The notes beneath the pieces were generated by a model. That model saw only the letters and a list, made by a program, of their open reading frames with translations. It did not search any database and was not told where the DNA came from. A program made the position numbers and the translations under genes. Shown here in pieces: positions 8,176 through 16,679 of a DNA stretch of 64,000 bases (position 1 is the first letter of the stretch; each line of letters begins with the position of its first letter). The stretch comes from Butyricicoccus sp. Marseille-Q5471 (GTDB taxonomy: Bacteria; Bacillota; Clostridia; Oscillospirales; Butyricicoccaceae): assembly GCF_951230135.1 (NCBI RefSeq), contig NZ_CATNVC010000009.1, positions 1 through 64,000 of the forward strand, in the 5' to 3' direction.

Positions 8176-8904
8176 ATGCCGCAAATGCGTTTGGACAAAT
8201 TGCTAACGAACCTTCATTGCGGAAGCCGCAAAGAGGTGGGCGCGCTGATCCGCGCCGGACGTGTTGAGGTAGACCGTGTGCCTTGCCGTGATCCGGCAGC
8301 CAAAGTGGATCCGAATGTCATTGCCGTATCACTCGATGGCACGATGCTTCAGTATCGTGAGCAGCAGTATTATATGCTTAATAAACCGGCGGGTGTGATT
8401 ACCGCCAACCGGGACGAAAGACATGACACCGTGCTGGATTTATTCCCCGCTGAGCTGCGGCGTGGCTTATTTGCAATCGGCCGGTTAGATAAAGACACCG
8501 AGGGACTGCTGGTTGTCACCAATGACGGTGCGCTGAGTCATGCTGTGATGTCGCCGGGACGGCACGTCAGCAAGGTTTATGTAGCGACGGTAGAGGGCGA
8601 GCTCGCGGCTGATGCCGAGGAGCGATTTCGGACAGGCGTTACCCTGAAAGACGGCACTGAGTGCCTGCCTGCGCGCTTGGAAATTGTAACGCCGGGTGAT
8701 CCGTGCACCGTGCGCGTAACCCTACGGGAAGGAAAATATCATCAGGTCAAACGGATGATTGCGGCGTGCGGCGGCTTTGTGGCAAGCCTGCGCCGTGTTC
8801 AGATTGGAGGTCTTCTGCTTGATGAGTCGCTTGCGCCCGGTGCCTTCCGCGAGATGACAGGGGAAGAAGTTGCACTGCTGCGTGGCGGAGAGGCACAGAT
8901 GTGA
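8176..8904 (+). CDS. rsuA: 16S rRNA pseudouridine synthase, RsuA/RluB family
   Basis: 242 residues. The N-terminal S4 RNA-binding domain (residues about 4-60, RLDKLLTNLHCGSRKEV) is followed by the catalytic domain with GRLDKDTEGLL carrying the catalytic Asp, and the family motif KYHQVKRM near the C terminus. It isomerises a uridine in ribosomal RNA; the position in small-subunit RNA (U516 in E. coli) is inferred because RsuA and RluB subgroups are close. ATG 8176 follows GGGAGG at 8163-8168. It has its own promoter region and no obvious partner downstream. Confidence 0.85.
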   Translation: MPQMRLDKLLTNLHCGSRKEVGALIRAGRVEVDRVPCRDPAAKVDPNVIAVSLDGTMLQYREQQYYMLNKPAGVITANRDERHDTVLDLFPAELRRGLFAIGRLDKDTEGLLVVTNDGALSHAVMSPGRHVSKVYVATVEGELAADAEERFRTGVTLKDGTECLPARLEIVTPGDPCTVRVTLREGKYHQVKRMIAACGGFVASLRRVQIGGLLLDESLAPGAFREMTGEEVALLRGGEAQM

Positions 8905-8968
8905 AATCGGTTTCTTGTGGAAAAAAATAAAATTCACAAAGTAATTCAAAAAAATTTGTACAAAAAGA

Positions 8969-8997
8969 TTGACACCTGTGTTATAATTACTTAAAAT
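8969..8997 (+). promoter_or_regulatory. Sigma-A promoter of the CdaR-like regulator
   Basis: TTGACA (8969-8974), 17-base spacer, TAAAAT (8992-8997). A TATAAT at 8982-8987 is only seven bases from the -35 box and cannot pair with it. Confidence 0.65.
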
Positions 8998-9006
8998 GCA
9001 CAGGTG
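8973..9006. promoter_or_regulatory. Inverted repeat (operator candidate) over the regulator promoter
   Basis: CACCTGTG (8973-8980) and CACAGGTG (8999-9006) are perfect 8-base inverted copies 18 bases apart, one overlapping the -35 box and the other lying just after the -10 box. The expected transcription start falls inside the right arm, so it should act as DNA, not as an RNA hairpin. Confidence 0.55.
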
Positions 9007-9143
9007 GGCGGATTTATTCTTGTGAACTATGATAGGAATCCGCGTGGACTGGGTGAAGATACGGTGTGATGCTGGAGCGGGAAGGTTTCCGGCGGGTGCA
9101 TCGTCGCAAAAGAGTGGTAAAAAAGACGGGAAAGGTGATGGAA

Positions 9144-10235
9144 ATGGCTTCGAGATTGTTCCAATCGATTATTCTGCAGATGAAGGATACGGTGGATCGC
9201 ACCATTGGCATTGTTGACGCGAGCGGCGCTGTTGTAGCGTGTACCGACCTGCCGCGCATTGGGGAAATGCGCGAGGAGGCAATCACTGAGCTGGGTTTTG
9301 CAGGTGAAATGGTTCGTTTTGGCGGATATACTTATCGTTCGACCGCCGATCGTTCGACGCGCCTGGAGTATGCGGTATTCGTGCAGGGAGAAGACGAACT
9401 TGCGCGCAGCATCTGCTCACTGGTGTCGGTTTCGATCAACAATATTAAAACGCTCTATGATGAGAAGCATGATAAGGCGACCTTCGTCAAGAATATCATT
9501 CTCGATAATATCCTGCCCGGCGATATTTATATCAAATCGCGCGAACTGCACTTTGGAAATGACGTTCCGCGCGTTGTTTTCCTTGTGCGTCAGCAGTCTC
9601 CGGCCGACGTTGCGGCAATCGACGTGATTACCGGCCTGTTCCCGGAAAAACAGAAGGATTTTGTGCTGCATATCTCCGAAAGCGATATCGTTGTCGTCAA
9701 GGAGGTCAAAGCCAACAGCGAGATTAAGGATCTTGCCAAGGTTGCAGCTTCGATTGAGGAAGCCCTGTCGAGTGAACTGTCAGCCAAGTGCCTGATTGGC
9801 ATCGGCTCGGTGTCTGCTCAGATGAAGGATATCGCAAAATCGTTTAAAGAAGCGCAGACGGCTATTGAAGTTGGCGGCGTATTCGATACGGAAAAGAGTA
9901 TTATCAGCTTTGAAAATCTGGGGATCGGCCGTCTGATTTATCAGCTTCCCATCACGCTGTGTGAGATGTTCCTGACCGAAGTGTTTAAGAAGGGGTCTAT
10001 CGATTCACTCGATCAGGAAACACTGTTCACCATTCAGAAATTCTTTGAGAACAACCTGAACGTTTCCGAAACCTCCCGTAAGCTGTTTGTGCACCGCAAT
10101 ACGCTGGTTTACCGTCTGGAAAAGATTAAAAAGCTGACCGGACTGGATTTGCGTGAGTTCGACCATGCAATCGTGTTCAAGGTTGCACTGATGGTTCGAA
10201 AATACCTGACCAGCCGCGAGGAAGCGTCCCGGTAA
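9144..10235 (+). CDS. CdaR/PucR-like transcriptional regulator
   Basis: 363 residues. The N-terminal part (MASRLFQSII..MKDTVDRTIGIVD) resembles the CdaR sensory domain; the middle resembles the GGDEF-like segment of CdaR/PucR proteins; the last 60 residues form the PucR-type helix-turn-helix (NLNVSETSRKLFVHRNTL.YRL.KI). Upstream in-frame starts exist (9066), but AAAGGTG at 9131-9137 and the family N terminus favour ATG 9144. It lies directly before ftsE-ftsX, with its terminator and the ftsE promoter interlocked, so control of division/wall genes is plausible but unproven. The ligand is unknown; sugar diacid is only the E. coli precedent. Confidence 0.8.
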   Translation: MASRLFQSIILQMKDTVDRTIGIVDASGAVVACTDLPRIGEMREEAITELGFAGEMVRFGGYTYRSTADRSTRLEYAVFVQGEDELARSICSLVSVSINNIKTLYDEKHDKATFVKNIILDNILPGDIYIKSRELHFGNDVPRVVFLVRQQSPADVAAIDVITGLFPEKQKDFVLHISESDIVVVKEVKANSEIKDLAKVAASIEEALSSELSAKCLIGIGSVSAQMKDIAKSFKEAQTAIEVGGVFDTEKSIISFENLGIGRLIYQLPITLCEMFLTEVFKKGSIDSLDQETLFTIQKFFENNLNVSETSRKLFVHRNTLVYRLEKIKKLTGLDLREFDHAIVFKVALMVRKYLTSREEASR

Positions 10236-10313
10236 GTCGAAAATGTGTTCGACTGTTCACAAAATCTTCACATAAAAATACCTTTACGCCGAGGTTTGAC
10301 AGTTATTGTCGAC

Positions 10314-10342
10314 TTGCGCGCTGTAAAAATATCTGCTATAAT
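10314..10342 (+). promoter_or_regulatory. Sigma-A promoter of ftsE
   Basis: TTGCGC (10314-10319), 17-base spacer, TATAAT (10337-10342). The palindrome GTCGAC (10308-10313) abuts the -35 box, and GTCGAA/TTCGAC (10236-10253) form a further inverted repeat upstream. Confidence 0.7.
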
Positions 10343-10384
10343 AGACAAAGGTGTGTGCTGGACATGCGCCTTTGTCTTTTTTTG
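10343..10384 (+). terminator. Terminator hairpin interlocked with the ftsE promoter
   Basis: AGACAAAGGTGTGTG pairs (with G-T wobbles) with CATGCGCCTTTGTCT around CTGGA, followed by seven T. The hairpin begins at the base after the ftsE -10 box. It ends the regulator transcript; an RNA started from the ftsE promoter would carry a shortened version at its very 5' end. Confidence 0.8.
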
Positions 10385-10407
10385 TTAAGACGCTGGGAGG
10401 TTTTTTC

Positions 10408-11097
10408 GTGATCCGAATGACAGATGCCACCGTAGTGTATGATAACGGCATACGCGCGGTGAACAAAGCAAGTCTTCGCATTGATGAAGGCGAATTTGTC
10501 TTTTTGGTCGGCGCGTCAGGTTCTGGCAAGACGACCTTGATTAAATTGTTGACTGCCGAAGTCCGTCCGAGTGAGGGCAAGGTACTGGTTAACAATTATA
10601 ATATTGGCGATATTAAAAAACGGAAGATTCCGTATCTGCGCCGTACGTTGGGCGTGGTTTTTCAGGATTTTCGTTTGATCGGAAATAAGACGGTTTATGA
10701 TAACGTTGCGTTTGCGATGCGGACGATTGGAGCCAGCAACAAGGCAATCAAACAGCGGGTGCCTTACGTGTTGGAGCTTGTGGGGCTGACAGAAAAGGCA
10801 TATGAAAAGCCGATTAATCTGTCAGGCGGCGAGCAGCAGCGCGTTGCGATAGCCCGTGCGCTTGTTAACAATCCACGACTGATTATTGCAGACGAGCCAA
10901 CCGGCAACCTTGATCCTGCACGCTCGCTTGAACTGATGACACTGTTCGAAAAAATCAACGAGTTGGGGACGACCGTGCTCATTGTCACGCACGAAAAGGG
11001 ATTGGTCGACGAGTTCGAGAAGCGCGTCGTCGTAATCGACAAGGGCGAGGTAATCAGCGATCAGACAGGTGGGTACTACAATTATGAGAAGCTTTAG
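10408..11097 (+). CDS. ftsE: Cell division ATP-binding protein FtsE
   Basis: 229 residues, typical FtsE. Walker A GASGSGKTT, signature LSGGEQQRV, Walker B LIIADEPTGNLDP and switch His in VTHEK are all intact. FtsE powers the FtsEX complex at the inner face of the membrane; in Gram-positives FtsEX does not transport but activates a peptidoglycan hydrolase. The GTG at 10408 gives the usual N terminus MIRM...VYDNG and follows GGGAGG at 10395-10400; upstream in-frame codons lie in the leader hairpin and are rejected. Overlaps ftsX by 14 bases. Confidence 0.95.
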   Translation: MIRMTDATVVYDNGIRAVNKASLRIDEGEFVFLVGASGSGKTTLIKLLTAEVRPSEGKVLVNNYNIGDIKKRKIPYLRRTLGVVFQDFRLIGNKTVYDNVAFAMRTIGASNKAIKQRVPYVLELVGLTEKAYEKPINLSGGEQQRVAIARALVNNPRLIIADEPTGNLDPARSLELMTLFEKINELGTTVLIVTHEKGLVDEFEKRVVVIDKGEVISDQTGGYYNYEKL

Positions 11098-11968
11098 TTA
11101 TTATTGGAAGGAAGGCTTCCGCAATATTTTCAAGCACGGATTTATGTCTGTTGCGGCGGTCATCATCATGTTGGCTTGCCTACTTATGACCGGCACGGTG
11201 GCGCTGATTGCACTGAATATTGATATCAGCATCACAAATCTGCAGAAATCGAATCAAATTGTCGTCTTCATTGATGAAACACTGACGACACGTGAGGCAA
11301 AATCACTGGGTAGCAAGTTTGAGTCGATTGACAATATTGCAACCATCACCTTCCAGGATCGCGATCAGGCGCTCGAAGCTTACCGCATCGAATTGGCAGA
11401 GGACGCGGACATTCTGTCCGGCTTTACTTCGGATAATAATCCGCTTCGCAACAGCTTCATTCTAACGCTGAAAGATCCCGCACTGGCGGAAGATACTCTT
11501 TCGCAGATTAATGCGATTGACGGAGTTGCCCGCGTACGGGCAGATGAGCAGACCATCAACAAGTTGATGCAGGTGCAGCATGTGTTTAACATCGTGGCAC
11601 TGATTATGGTGATTGCACTGGCAGTTATCTCGGTCTTCATTATTTCCAACACGGTAAAGCTTGCTATGTTTGCGCGCCGAGAGGAAATTTCCATCCAGAA
11701 GATGGTTGGTGCAACCAACTGGTTTATTCGATGGCCCTTTGTCATTGAAGGCATGATTCTTGGTCTAACGGCCGGCGTACTTGCATTCTTTGCACAGTGG
11801 GGAGGATACAGCGAGCTGTCCACTCTGGCCAGCGGCGTAATCCCATACTTTAATATGGTTCCGTTTGACGGACTGCGTTACCTCGTGCTCGGCGTGTTCG
11901 CAGGCGCGGGCGTGCTGTTCGGTATCGGCGGCTCCGTGACCAGTATCCGCAAGTTTATGGACGTGTAA
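11084..11968 (+). CDS. ftsX: Cell division protein FtsX
   Basis: 294 residues. One N-terminal TM helix (about 20-45), a large extracellular domain (about 50-165), then three TM helices (about 170-290) in the FtsX-type fold; ARREEISIQKMVGATNWFIRWPF is the characteristic cytoplasmic loop (about 205-225). The extracellular domain is the part that contacts and activates a wall hydrolase. ATG 11084 lies within the end of ftsE, giving translational coupling. The next gene is a coiled-coil M23 peptidase, the natural candidate partner. Confidence 0.93.
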   Translation: MRSFSYYWKEGFRNIFKHGFMSVAAVIIMLACLLMTGTVALIALNIDISITNLQKSNQIVVFIDETLTTREAKSLGSKFESIDNIATITFQDRDQALEAYRIELAEDADILSGFTSDNNPLRNSFILTLKDPALAEDTLSQINAIDGVARVRADEQTINKLMQVQHVFNIVALIMVIALAVISVFIISNTVKLAMFARREEISIQKMVGATNWFIRWPFVIEGMILGLTAGVLAFFAQWGGYSELSTLASGVIPYFNMVPFDGLRYLVLGVFAGAGVLFGIGGSVTSIRKFMDV

Positions 11969-12003
11969 GCGTTTTATCTGCAAAAGAAGGAGCGAATTTC
12001 AGT

Positions 12004-13191
12004 ATGATGAGTAAAAAGACCATTCGTATCATTTCTGGTGCAATCGCGCTTGTGCTGGTCGGTGTTATGGTGCTCGGTATCGTGTCGAGCGGCCTGATTT
12101 ATGCCGGCGCGGCCGATATGGATGACTTGAAGAGCAAGCTGAGTGGCTTGGAGGATCAAAAGGCGGCGGTCAAGGCGGAAATTGCCGCGCTTGATTCGCA
12201 GATGTCGGATGCGGAAGCAACACGTGCTGCGCTTGAGAGCGAAATCAAGCTGACCAAGGAAGAAATTGCTACGGTCGAGGACTACGTGAATCGTCTGCAG
12301 AAGCAGATCGATGTAAAAAGTGCTGAACTGGGCGTTGCAGAGCAGCAGCTTTCCGGTAAAGAGGACTTGTTCCGCACGCGAATCCGTGACATGTATGAGC
12401 AGGGCGAAACCTCTTATCTGGATATTCTGCTCAACGCATCGAGTTTTTCCAATATGCTCTCCCGCATTGAAATTGTCAGTCAGATTATGGATTACGACAA
12501 GAAGGTCGTAGCCGAGTATACGGCTGCCAAGGAGGACATTGAGGTCAAGCGTGACGAACTGCAAACCACGCAGGATGAGCAGAAAAGCTATCAGGAAAAT
12601 CTAAGCTATAAGGTGGACGAGCTTGCCCAGAGCGAAGCAGAGCAAAAGGCGCTGGTGGAAAGTCTGGAAAGCTATCAGAAGACCAAGGAAGCAGAGCAGG
12701 CACGCTTGGAGTCTGAAATGCAGTCGGTCAGCAATGACATCGCTGAGTTGTCGCGCAAGGAAGCAGCGGCTGCGGGCAACAGCAATGCAACGCGTTACAG
12801 CGGTACTTTTGTTTGGCCTACACCGGGCAATACCGCAAGTTCCAGCGCATATGGCTGGCGAACGCATCCGATTTACGGGACGCGTAAGTTCCACGCTGGC
12901 GAGGATATTCCCGCACCGACCGGCGCAACCATTGTTGCGGCGGCATCCGGCACGGTCACAACGGCAGGCTGGGTATCCGGTTACGGCAACTATACGGTCA
13001 TCAATCATGGCGGTGGCGTCATGACGGCTTACGGACACCAGTCGGCGATTTATGTATCGGTTGGACAGACGGTGTCGGCGGGAGATACGATCGGCGCGGT
13101 CGGCTCAACCGGCAACTCGACCGGACCGCACCTGCATTTTGAGGTGTATGTCAACGGTGCGACACAGAATCCGATGAGCTATTTCAGCTAA
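12004..13191 (+). CDS. Coiled-coil M23 (LytM) peptidoglycan endopeptidase, EnvC-like
   Basis: 395 residues. A basic N terminus and hydrophobic segment (about 9-34) form a signal peptide or anchor. Residues about 40-255 are Glu/Lys/Gln-rich coiled coil. The C-terminal LytM domain (from about 275) keeps the zinc ligands H-x3-D (HAGED) and HLHFEV, so the enzyme should be active, unlike E. coli EnvC. It follows ftsX after 35 bases with AAGGAG, and the FtsX-coil-LytM arrangement suggests it is the hydrolase gated by FtsEX. Substrate bond and activation are inferred from the family. Confidence 0.9.
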   Translation: MMSKKTIRIISGAIALVLVGVMVLGIVSSGLIYAGAADMDDLKSKLSGLEDQKAAVKAEIAALDSQMSDAEATRAALESEIKLTKEEIATVEDYVNRLQKQIDVKSAELGVAEQQLSGKEDLFRTRIRDMYEQGETSYLDILLNASSFSNMLSRIEIVSQIMDYDKKVVAEYTAAKEDIEVKRDELQTTQDEQKSYQENLSYKVDELAQSEAEQKALVESLESYQKTKEAEQARLESEMQSVSNDIAELSRKEAAAAGNSNATRYSGTFVWPTPGNTASSSAYGWRTHPIYGTRKFHAGEDIPAPTGATIVAAASGTVTTAGWVSGYGNYTVINHGGGVMTAYGHQSAIYVSVGQTVSAGDTIGAVGSTGNSTGPHLHFEVYVNGATQNPMSYFS

Positions 13192-13199
13192 ATACATAG

Positions 13200-13237
13200 T
13201 AACAGGGGAGGGACGCGCCGTGCGTCTCTCCCTGTTG
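13200..13237 (+). terminator. Hairpin between the M23 gene and ctpA (terminator or attenuator)
   Basis: AACAGGGGAGGGACGC pairs with GCGTCTCTCCCTGTT (one bulged A, one G-T) around GCCGT, followed by GTCTTTT. It ends just before the ctpA ribosome site, so partial read-through would set the ratio of protease to hydrolase. Confidence 0.6.
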
Positions 13238-13252
13238 TCTTTTGGAGGAACG

Positions 13253-14419
13253 ATGAAAGGGTTAAAAAACAGCAGAAGTTCAATTGCGACAGCACTGGTG
13301 TTGTGCCTGATGGCGGGCGCAACCGGCGTCGCCTGCAGCTATGCAGCCTTTGGGTTCCAAACCCGGCAAGTGAGCACCAAGCTGCGTGAGATTGACCGCC
13401 TGGTGAGCGAGCGTTATGTCGGCACGATGGACGGCGAGGCGATTGGTGATTTTGCAGCATATGGTTATCTGACCGGGCTAAATGATCGCTGGTCAAATTA
13501 TATTCCGGCGAACGAGTATAAAAGCTATCAGCTGCGAACAGAAGGGCAGGGCGTGGGCATCGGCGTGTCGGTGGTGACAGAGCAGGATCGTATCCGCGTC
13601 AGCGAGGTCTATGACGATTCACCTGCACAGCAGGCTGGCATCGCAAAGGGCGATTTGATCTTGGCCGCCGAAGGCGTGACGGTCGAAAAAGACGGCGGAC
13701 AGGCGGTTGTGAACGCAGTACAAGGCGAGGAAGGCACTGCGGTGACGATTACCGTCCGCAAGGCCGAAACCAATCAGGTGCAGGAGCTAACCATGACGCG
13801 CGCACTCGTCAAGCAGAAAATGGCGTGGGGAGAAATGCTGGATGGACAAATCGGCTATCTGCGCATCAACAGCTTCCGCGTCGGTTCTGCGGAGCAGTTC
13901 AACGCGGCGCTCGATCAGTTGGTCGCGGACGGGGCGAAGTCGCTGATTCTGGATGTGCGCCACAACGGCGGCGGACGGGTCAAGGAGATGAGCGCGATGC
14001 TCGACCCGCTGCTCGGGGAAGGCACCATTATGACATTGCGCACCAAGGCGGGTATGGAAACGGTGTATTCTTCAGATGCAGCGCACATTGAGCTGCCTGC
14101 TGTGGTGCTGGCAGACGATCAGTCGATTTCCGCAGCTGAATTTTTTGCCGCCGCGCTGCAGGAGTATGACCGCGCAACCGTGGTGGGCACACATACAACG
14201 GGAAAAGGCCGTGCGCAGCAAACCTATGAGCTGTCGGACGGCTCCGCGTTGGTACTGTCGGTCGAGGAATACTTCACCCCGAAGGGCAATAATTTGGCGG
14301 ATAAAGGGATTGCACCCGATGTTGAGGTTGGCTTGACAGAGGCGCAGGCATCCGACTTTTATTTCCTGACACCGGAAACCGATCCGCAGCTTCAAAAAGC
14401 AGTCGAAATCCTGTCATAA
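13253..14419 (+). CDS. ctpA: C-terminal processing peptidase (S41 family, PDZ domain)
   Basis: 388 residues. N-terminal signal/anchor helix (about 11-33), a short helical region, PDZ domain (about 95-180: GVGIGVSV..E...I.V..V...SPAQQAGI..GD.I) and S41 protease domain. The catalytic Ser is in DDQSISAAEFF (about 289) and the general-base Lys in TTGKGRAQ (about 314). Such proteases act outside the membrane and in other bacteria degrade or mature wall hydrolases. Its place behind the M23 hydrolase supports such a role here. ATG 13253 follows TTGGAGGA; a GTG at 13220 would start inside the hairpin. Confidence 0.9.
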   Translation: MKGLKNSRSSIATALVLCLMAGATGVACSYAAFGFQTRQVSTKLREIDRLVSERYVGTMDGEAIGDFAAYGYLTGLNDRWSNYIPANEYKSYQLRTEGQGVGIGVSVVTEQDRIRVSEVYDDSPAQQAGIAKGDLILAAEGVTVEKDGGQAVVNAVQGEEGTAVTITVRKAETNQVQELTMTRALVKQKMAWGEMLDGQIGYLRINSFRVGSAEQFNAALDQLVADGAKSLILDVRHNGGGRVKEMSAMLDPLLGEGTIMTLRTKAGMETVYSSDAAHIELPAVVLADDQSISAAEFFAAALQEYDRATVVGTHTTGKGRAQQTYELSDGSALVLSVEEYFTPKGNNLADKGIAPDVEVGLTEAQASDFYFLTPETDPQLQKAVEILS

Positions 14420-14463
14420 CCTTAGTCATACGGGAGAAAATAGGTAAAACAAAAACTGTTTGC

Positions 14464-14492
14464 TTGACAGGGGACAAATACTTTCCTATAAT
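14464..14492 (+). promoter_or_regulatory. Consensus sigma-A promoter of greA
   Basis: TTGACA (14464-14469), exactly 17 bases, TATAAT (14487-14492): a perfect consensus, suggesting strong constitutive expression. Confidence 0.9.
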
Positions 14493-14550
14493 AAGGAGTA
14501 TTGTATGGCCGAGGCGGGCCAATTCTACGTGGATAAGAAGGTTTATGAAT

Positions 14551-15027
14551 ATGGCAAAAGAATTTAAGCTGACACAGGAAAGTCTGGATAAACTGAAGGA
14601 TGAACTGGAATACCTGAAAACGGTGCGCGAGAAGGAAGTTGCGGAGCAGATTAAGGAAGCTCGCTCCTTCGGCGACCTTTCCGAGAACTCGGAATATGAT
14701 GAGGCCAAGAACGAGCAGGGCAAGGTTTTCTCCCGCATGGCCGAGCTGGAAAACATCATCTCTCATGCAGTGATCATTACTGAGGATATGTATTCTGCTG
14801 ACGAAATCTCTCCCGGCTGCCACTTTGTGGTACAGGATTTGGAGTTCGGCGATGAAGAGGAGTATCATTTCGTCGGTTCGCAGGAAGCCAACCCGATGGA
14901 TGGCAAGGTTTCGGATGAATCGCCCTTTGGTAAGGCCATGTTGGGCCACCGTGTCGGTGAGATTGTTGAGGTTGAGGCACCGGCTGGCATGATGCAGTAT
15001 AAGGTGCTCGATATCAGCAAAAAGTAA
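14551..15027 (+). CDS. greA: Transcription elongation factor GreA
   Basis: 158 residues, exactly the usual length. N-terminal coiled coil with the loop GDLSENSEYDEAK, whose acidic residues reach into the RNA polymerase active site and trigger cleavage of backtracked RNA, and C-terminal FKBP-like domain (DESPFGKAMLGH). Of two in-frame ATGs (14545, 14551) the second has the better distance to AGAAGG at 14536-14541 and gives the usual N terminus MAKEFKLT. lysS follows 67 bases later. Confidence 0.95.
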   Translation: MAKEFKLTQESLDKLKDELEYLKTVREKEVAEQIKEARSFGDLSENSEYDEAKNEQGKVFSRMAELENIISHAVIITEDMYSADEISPGCHFVVQDLEFGDEEEYHFVGSQEANPMDGKVSDESPFGKAMLGHRVGEIVEVEAPAGMMQYKVLDISKK

Positions 15028-15094
15028 AGTGAGCGACGCGCAGGCAGTGCGGCGTGTAAAAAGGGATAATATTAAAGAATAGGTGAAACAAAAA

Positions 15095-16603
15095 ATGGCA
15101 GAACAGCAGAACATGCAGACCACTGAGCAGACCGCGGAGGAGCTGCACGAGTTAAAGCGTATCCGCCGCGAAAAGCTGGCCGAGCTGCAGGATGCGGGTG
15201 CAGACCCGTATCAGCAGGTTCGTTTTGACCGCACGCACCATACCATTGACATTCGCGATCATTTTGACGAGATGGAGGGCAAGACCGTACGTCTGGCCGG
15301 CCGCATGATGTCCAAACGCATCATGGGCAAGGCTTCGTTTTCGGACATGTCCGACCGATACGGCCGTCTGCAGCTCTATGTTAAACGTGATAATGTCGGC
15401 GAGGATGTATACAAGGGTTATAAAAAGATGGATATCGGTGACATTGTTGGCATCGAAGGCGAGGTTTTCCGCACCCAAAAGGGCGAAATCTCGGTGATGG
15501 TTCACGATTTGACCCTGCTGTCCAAAAGCCTTTCGCCGCTGCCTGAGAAGTGGCACGGCCTTAAGGATACCGACATGCGCTATCGTCAGCGTTATGTTGA
15601 CTTGATTGTCAACCCCGAGGTGCGCGATACCTTTGAGAAGCGCTCCAAGATTGTTCGTGAAATCCGTAATTTCATGGATGCACGCGGCTTTATGGAGGTT
15701 GAGACCCCCTGCCTGAACACCATTCCGGGCGGTGCGGCAGCGCGTCCGTTTATTACGCATCACAATGCGCTCGACATTGATATGTACATGCGCATTGCGA
15801 CCGAACTGCACCTCAAGCGCCTGATTGTAGGCGGTTTGGAGCAGGTCTACGAGATTGGCCGTATCTTCCGCAACGAGGGTATGGACACCAAGCATAATCC
15901 GGAATTCACCACGATTGAGCTGTATCAGGCGTTCACTGACTACAACGGCATGATGGATATTACCGAGGATATGATTGTATACGTGTGCAATCAGGTGCTT
16001 GGCGCGACCAAGGTCACGTATCAGGGCGTGGAAATTGACTTTGCCAAGGGTTGGCAGCGTTTGACCATGGCAGATGCAGTCAAGCAGTATTCGGGCATCG
16101 ATTTTATGGCAATCGACGGCGAAGAAGCACTGTGTCAGGTCAAGGCAAAGGGCGTAGAGGTTGACAAGGGCAAGGATAGCTGGGGCGATTTGCTCGCACT
16201 GTGCTTTGAAGAATTTGTTGAAGAAAAGCTGATGCAGCCGACCTTCATTATCGATTATCCGGTTGAGATTTCGCCGCTGGCCAAGCGCATGGGTGCCGAC
16301 CCGCGTCTGACCGAGCGTTTTGAGTTGTTTGTTTATGGCCGTGAACTGGCGAACGCATTTTCCGAGCTGAACGATCCGATTGACCAAAAGCAGCGCTTTG
16401 AACGTCAGGTCGCGCTGCGTGCGGCAGGAGATGACGAGGCCAGCATGATGGATGATGATTTCGTAAATGCACTCGAGTACGCTATGCCTCCTACGGGCGG
16501 TATGGGCATGGGCATCGACCGTTTGGTTATGCTTTTGACCGATTCGGCCTCTATTCGTGATGTGCTGCTGTTCCCGACGATGAAGCCGCTGGGACTGGAC
16601 TGA
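15095..16603 (+). CDS. lysS: Lysyl-tRNA synthetase, class II
   Basis: 502 residues. N-terminal OB-fold anticodon-binding domain (about 60-155, [18 protein letters not shown]), then the class II catalytic domain with motif 2 [14 protein letters not shown] (about 263) and motif 3 [11 protein letters not shown] near the C terminus. Charges tRNA-Lys. ATG 15095 is preferred to the in-frame GTG at 15083 because the GTG overlaps the ribosome site TAGGTGA. No T-box leader is present in the 67 bases upstream. Ends at a clear terminator. Confidence 0.95.
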   Translation: MAEQQNMQTTEQTAEELHELKRIRREKLAELQDAGADPYQQVRFDRTHHTIDIRDHFDEMEGKTVRLAGRMMSKRIMGKASFSDMSDRYGRLQLYVKRDNVGEDVYKGYKKMDIGDIVGIEGEVFRTQKGEISVMVHDLTLLSKSLSPLPEKWHGLKDTDMRYRQRYVDLIVNPEVRDTFEKRSKIVREIRNFMDARGFMEVETPCLNTIPGGAAARPFITHHNALDIDMYMRIATELHLKRLIVGGLEQVYEIGRIFRNEGMDTKHNPEFTTIELYQAFTDYNGMMDITEDMIVYVCNQVLGATKVTYQGVEIDFAKGWQRLTMADAVKQYSGIDFMAIDGEEALCQVKAKGVEVDKGKDSWGDLLALCFEEFVEEKLMQPTFIIDYPVEISPLAKRMGADPRLTERFELFVYGRELANAFSELNDPIDQKQRFERQVALRAAGDDEASMMDDDFVNALEYAMPPTGGMGMGIDRLVMLLTDSASIRDVLLFPTMKPLGLD

Positions 16604-16614
16604 CAACCAGAAGA

Positions 16615-16643
16615 AGCCTGAACATTTACTATGTTCAGGCTTT
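16615..16643 (+). terminator. Terminator after lysS
   Basis: AGCCTGAACAT pairs perfectly with ATGTTCAGGCT around TTACT, followed by TT; the T-tract is weak. Confidence 0.75.
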
Positions 16644-16679
16644 CGGCATATCAGGAAGGAGCAGAAGAGTACGGTTAAA

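Noticed and set aside
8969-8987. TTGACA with TATAAT as the regulator promoter
   Set aside because: Only seven bases separate them; TAAAAT at 8992 has the correct 17-base spacing.
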